DNA of 64,000 bases from CAZDWZ01 sp964509425 (GTDB lineage Bacteria; Bdellovibrionota_C; UBA2361; SZUA-149; CAZDWZ01): NCBI GenBank assembly GCA_964509425.1, contig CAZDWZ010000006.1, positions 310,001 to 374,000 on the forward strand. The letters are read 5' to 3'. Positions within the stretch are counted from its first letter, which is position 1. Every line of letters starts with the position of its first letter. A program made the position numbers and the translations under genes. This document shows, piece by piece, positions 61,776 through 64,000 of this stretch. The notes beneath the pieces are model-generated. The model was not told the origin of the DNA and searched no databases. It saw only the letters and a program-made list of their open reading frames with translations.

Positions 61776-64000
61776 TTATCGGCCTGTCGAGCAGACCGCG
61801 TATTCTTCGCCGCGGCGGAGAACGTTGTAGAGCGAAACTCCGCTGCGATCCGATTCCATCGCTACCGAACCATATGAATCAAGCGGAAGGTTCGGCGAGA
61901 ACAGAGCGATTCCGTGCCCACTCAACTCGAACTCGAACTCGGCGATATTGGCCCCGATGAAGTTTCGATAGACCAATTCGATAGTCGCGTTCTGGCTCGA
62001 CGTATTCGTCACGATCGTGGTGTTCCCTTGGCCGAGGAAAGAATTGAAATACGACTTCGCCTCTTCATCCACACCCCCGAGCGCCGGCATCGAGTACGCA
62101 TAGCTCAGCTTTCCATCTGCTCCGAGCTTATAGAAGACCGTGTTCGCCGAGACCTTACCGGAAGTCGCCTCAATGAAGGCAACCGCCGATTCTTCCGGAA
62201 GAACATAGCCTTGCGGAACTCCGTTCACGACCACTCGGTTCGCCACAACGTGGTCAACCGCATGAATAGGCAGACTGACATTCTGGCCGCCCAAGAATTG
62301 GCCGAATGCTCCGACCGCGTTCAGTTCGTAAGCCGCCGCCGTTCCCGTCGGGTTATACGATTCAACGATTGCGAGCTCACCGTTCTTCGCCGGAATAGGC
62401 GCCGCGATCGTATCGTCTGTTGCCGCGCGAGGCGGAACAACGAACGCGGTGAGAAGATCCGTGCATCCCGGAGTGGTGCAGTCGAAGAAGTAGCGGGTCG
62501 AAGTCATGTAGAACTTCGGATCGAGTCCACCCGGAAGCGGATTTGCCACGAACACCGCCGAACCAAGGGCTTCACCGATTCCCGGATTTTGCGGGCTGAG
62601 TTTCAAGTGACCGTTGAAATCCTGACGTCCGCCGTCCGGGATATTGACCGGATCAGTTCCGAGCGATGCACCGCCCTTCGCGTAGTAGAACATCGTTCCC
62701 GTGAGCGGAAACCCGTCGTCGGGAGTTCCGTCACCGAGGCTCGGCCAGTTGGTGACGTTCGCCGCTGGGTTAACACCAAGGTGGAAAGTGTTCAGAGGAA
62801 CACCGACCGGACCGGTTCCCACAAAGGCGTTTTGCAACTGGTGATGGAGCACGTAGTCAAATCCGGTCGCTCCGAATACCGGGTTCACACCCTGCCGCGT
62901 GTTCGGCTTGTAGATTGCGACCGCTCCGTTCCAACCGCCCAAAGCGAACGAGTTCGTCGTGACGCAAAGGGTAGCGACCGTATCCGGATCAAGACCCATC
63001 ATGTTCACGTTGAAGTCCTCTTTCTCGTGACCATCGAGGACAACCGAGATTCCGCTTTCCGTGTTTCCGAAGGAATCGGTCAGCGTAATCGTCGCACCCA
63101 GATCCTGCTCTTCTTCGTTCGAGAGCGAGAGGATGTTCATGTGTCCGAAAAATCCGTTTACTACTGCGCAAGCCGTCTGACCGAGCGGTTGAACCGCGCA
63201 GTCTGTGCTGCTGTGTCCACAGGTTGCGTCAGGAAGCGTGTCGAGAGTCGGATCGACGCAATCAAACACGCCGTTTCCGTTCAAGTCTTCATCGACCGCT
63301 CCGCAACCGCAAGTGCCCGGAGTAGTCTTCAGATCATCGGTCGGACAGAGGTCGCATGCATCCGGCGTATGATCGCCATCCGAATCAATCGTGTCGTCTC
63401 CATTCGCGCACACGTCGCACGCATCCGGGATGGTGTCGTTATCCGCGTCCGCGGTATCCGGGCTGCCTGGGCAGAGATCGGTATCGTCCGGAGTGCCGTC
63501 GTTGTCGTCGTCGAGAAACGCCGGGAAGCATGTCGCATCGATTTCGTCCGTCGTCGCCGGATCATCACTGTAGACAAACTCTGTTTGAAGCGCGTCGAAG
63601 TATCCCCGGGCGCAGACCTTCGGAGCTACCGGCAGCGGAGACACGATAGTCGCGTCAAAAGTAATGGTGACAATGGCGCCCGCGTTGAAAGAGCCGTCTG
63701 CAACCACGACGTCGGTTTGAAGAGGTGCGTTTCCGGTAACGACACTGCCTTGAGAGGTCGTCACGCTGCCCGCAACCAACGCCAAGCCATTTGCCGGAGT
63801 GGTGTGGTAGTCCCAGCCGCCGAGCGCGTCGGGGGTCTGGTTATTGATCACAACCGTATACCGAAGCACGTCGCCGATATCGCCACGGCCGTCGCTGTCG
63901 GTATCAGTCAGGAGCGCGGCCGTTTGTGTGACCGTGAGAGGATAGGGAACGAGCGAGATATCGTCGAAGGCAAAACCTTCGTCAGTGCTCGCAGCGGCCG
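61776..64000 (-). CDS. Secreted DUF11/TSP3-repeat protein (N-terminus off the right edge)
   Basis: The frame is open to the window edge, at least 740 codons, so the start lies beyond base 64000. From N to C: a beta-rich segment with a DUF11-like module (GDVLRYTVVINNQTPDALGG), then TSP3 units with paired Cys (DDDNDGTPDDTDLCPGS, IDSDGDHTPDACDLCPTDD) around 63.3-63.55 kb, then a ~530-residue C-terminal region of Thr/Val/Gly-rich beta type ending EYAVCSTGR. The TSP3 units here are Cys-containing, unlike those in the left-edge protein. A secreted or surface protein is inferred from composition. A strong terminator follows. Confidence 0.88.
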   Translation of the reverse strand, partial: AAASTDEGFAFDDISLVPYPLTVTQTAALLTDTDSDGRGDIGDVLRYTVVINNQTPDALGGWDYHTTPANGLALVAGSVTTSQGSVVTGNAPLQTDVVVADGSFNAGAIVTITFDATIVSPLPVAPKVCARGYFDALQTEFVYSDDPATTDEIDATCFPAFLDDDNDGTPDDTDLCPGSPDTADADNDTIPDACDVCANGDDTIDSDGDHTPDACDLCPTDDLKTTPGTCGCGAVDEDLNGNGVFDCVDPTLDTLPDATCGHSSTDCAVQPLGQTACAVVNGFFGHMNILSLSNEEEQDLGATITLTDSFGNTESGISVVLDGHEKEDFNVNMMGLDPDTVATLCVTTNSFALGGWNGAVAIYKPNTRQGVNPVFGATGFDYVLHHQLQNAFVGTGPVGVPLNTFHLGVNPAANVTNWPSLGDGTPDDGFPLTGTMFYYAKGGASLGTDPVNIPDGGRQDFNGHLKLSPQNPGIGEALGSAVFVANPLPGGLDPKFYMTSTRYFFDCTTPGCTDLLTAFVVPPRAATDDTIAAPIPAKNGELAIVESYNPTGTAAAYELNAVGAFGQFLGGQNVSLPIHAVDHVVANRVVVNGVPQGYVLPEESAVAFIEATSGKVSANTVFYKLGADGKLSYAYSMPALGGVDEEAKSYFNSFLGQGNTTIVTNTSSQNATIELVYRNFIGANIAEFEFELSGHGIALFSPNLPLDSYGSVAMESDRSGVSLYNVLRRGEEYAVCSTGR

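Overview
The window looks like chromosome from an uncultured Gram-negative bacterium of roughly 55% GC. It encodes a murein tripeptide ligase (Mpl, implying meso-DAP peptidoglycan), lipoproteins with lipoboxes, type IV pilin-like proteins, and enzymes for chorismate, heme, biotin-dependent carboxylation and thioredoxin reduction. Giant secreted proteins with Asp-rich thrombospondin type 3 (TSP3) repeats occupy both edges. A deltaproteobacterial or Bdellovibrionota-like lineage is my best guess. No rRNA, tRNA, CRISPR array, integrase or transposase was seen.

Layout. 1-12235 (minus) is one continuous frame of at least 4078 codons running off the left edge: signal peptide, about 1200 residues of beta-rich DUF11-like sequence, then a calcium-binding-type TSP3 array built from at least nine ~302-residue super-repeats. 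12.6-18.6 kb holds a frameshifted small secreted protein and a housekeeping run: prfB (with its programmed +1 frameshift), an MBL/beta-CASP nuclease, aroC and mpl. 18.9-31.4 kb carries a pilin, a lipoprotein/membrane pair, a Na+/H+ antiporter, a cysteine desulfurase-hemH operon, a large protein with an internal duplication, and a tandem-domain glycosyltransferase. 31.7-50.9 kb carries a CitE-like lyase, an ACT protein, a transglutaminase-like secreted protein, two pilin-like genes, a HEAT-repeat protein, two orphan amino-acid-type binding proteins around a DUF985 cupin, an RluA-type pseudouridine synthase, accC and trxB. 52.8-64 kb carries small membrane and secreted proteins, a flavin split-barrel protein, a nucleotidyltransferase, a VirB2-like pilin, and the C-terminal part of a second TSP3 protein at the right edge.

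Two overlays stand out. First, from 32 kb onward, GC-rich genes sit alone in intergenic gaps: a HExxH metalloprotease-like protein, a uronate-isomerase-like protein, an ABC exporter fusion, an aminotransferase, a 66-residue acidic protein and three proteins of unknown function. Two of the unknowns are paralogs with similar ribosome-binding leaders and related 3' hairpins. They look acquired, or are assembly artefacts to be excluded. Second, six copies of a CTCTGTG-rich palindrome and three copies of a GCAGCGCGAGTGAAGGAG hairpin lie between genes, often just after stop codons.

Coordinates and translations were worked out by eye from the sequence. Family names are from motif recognition, not from searches.
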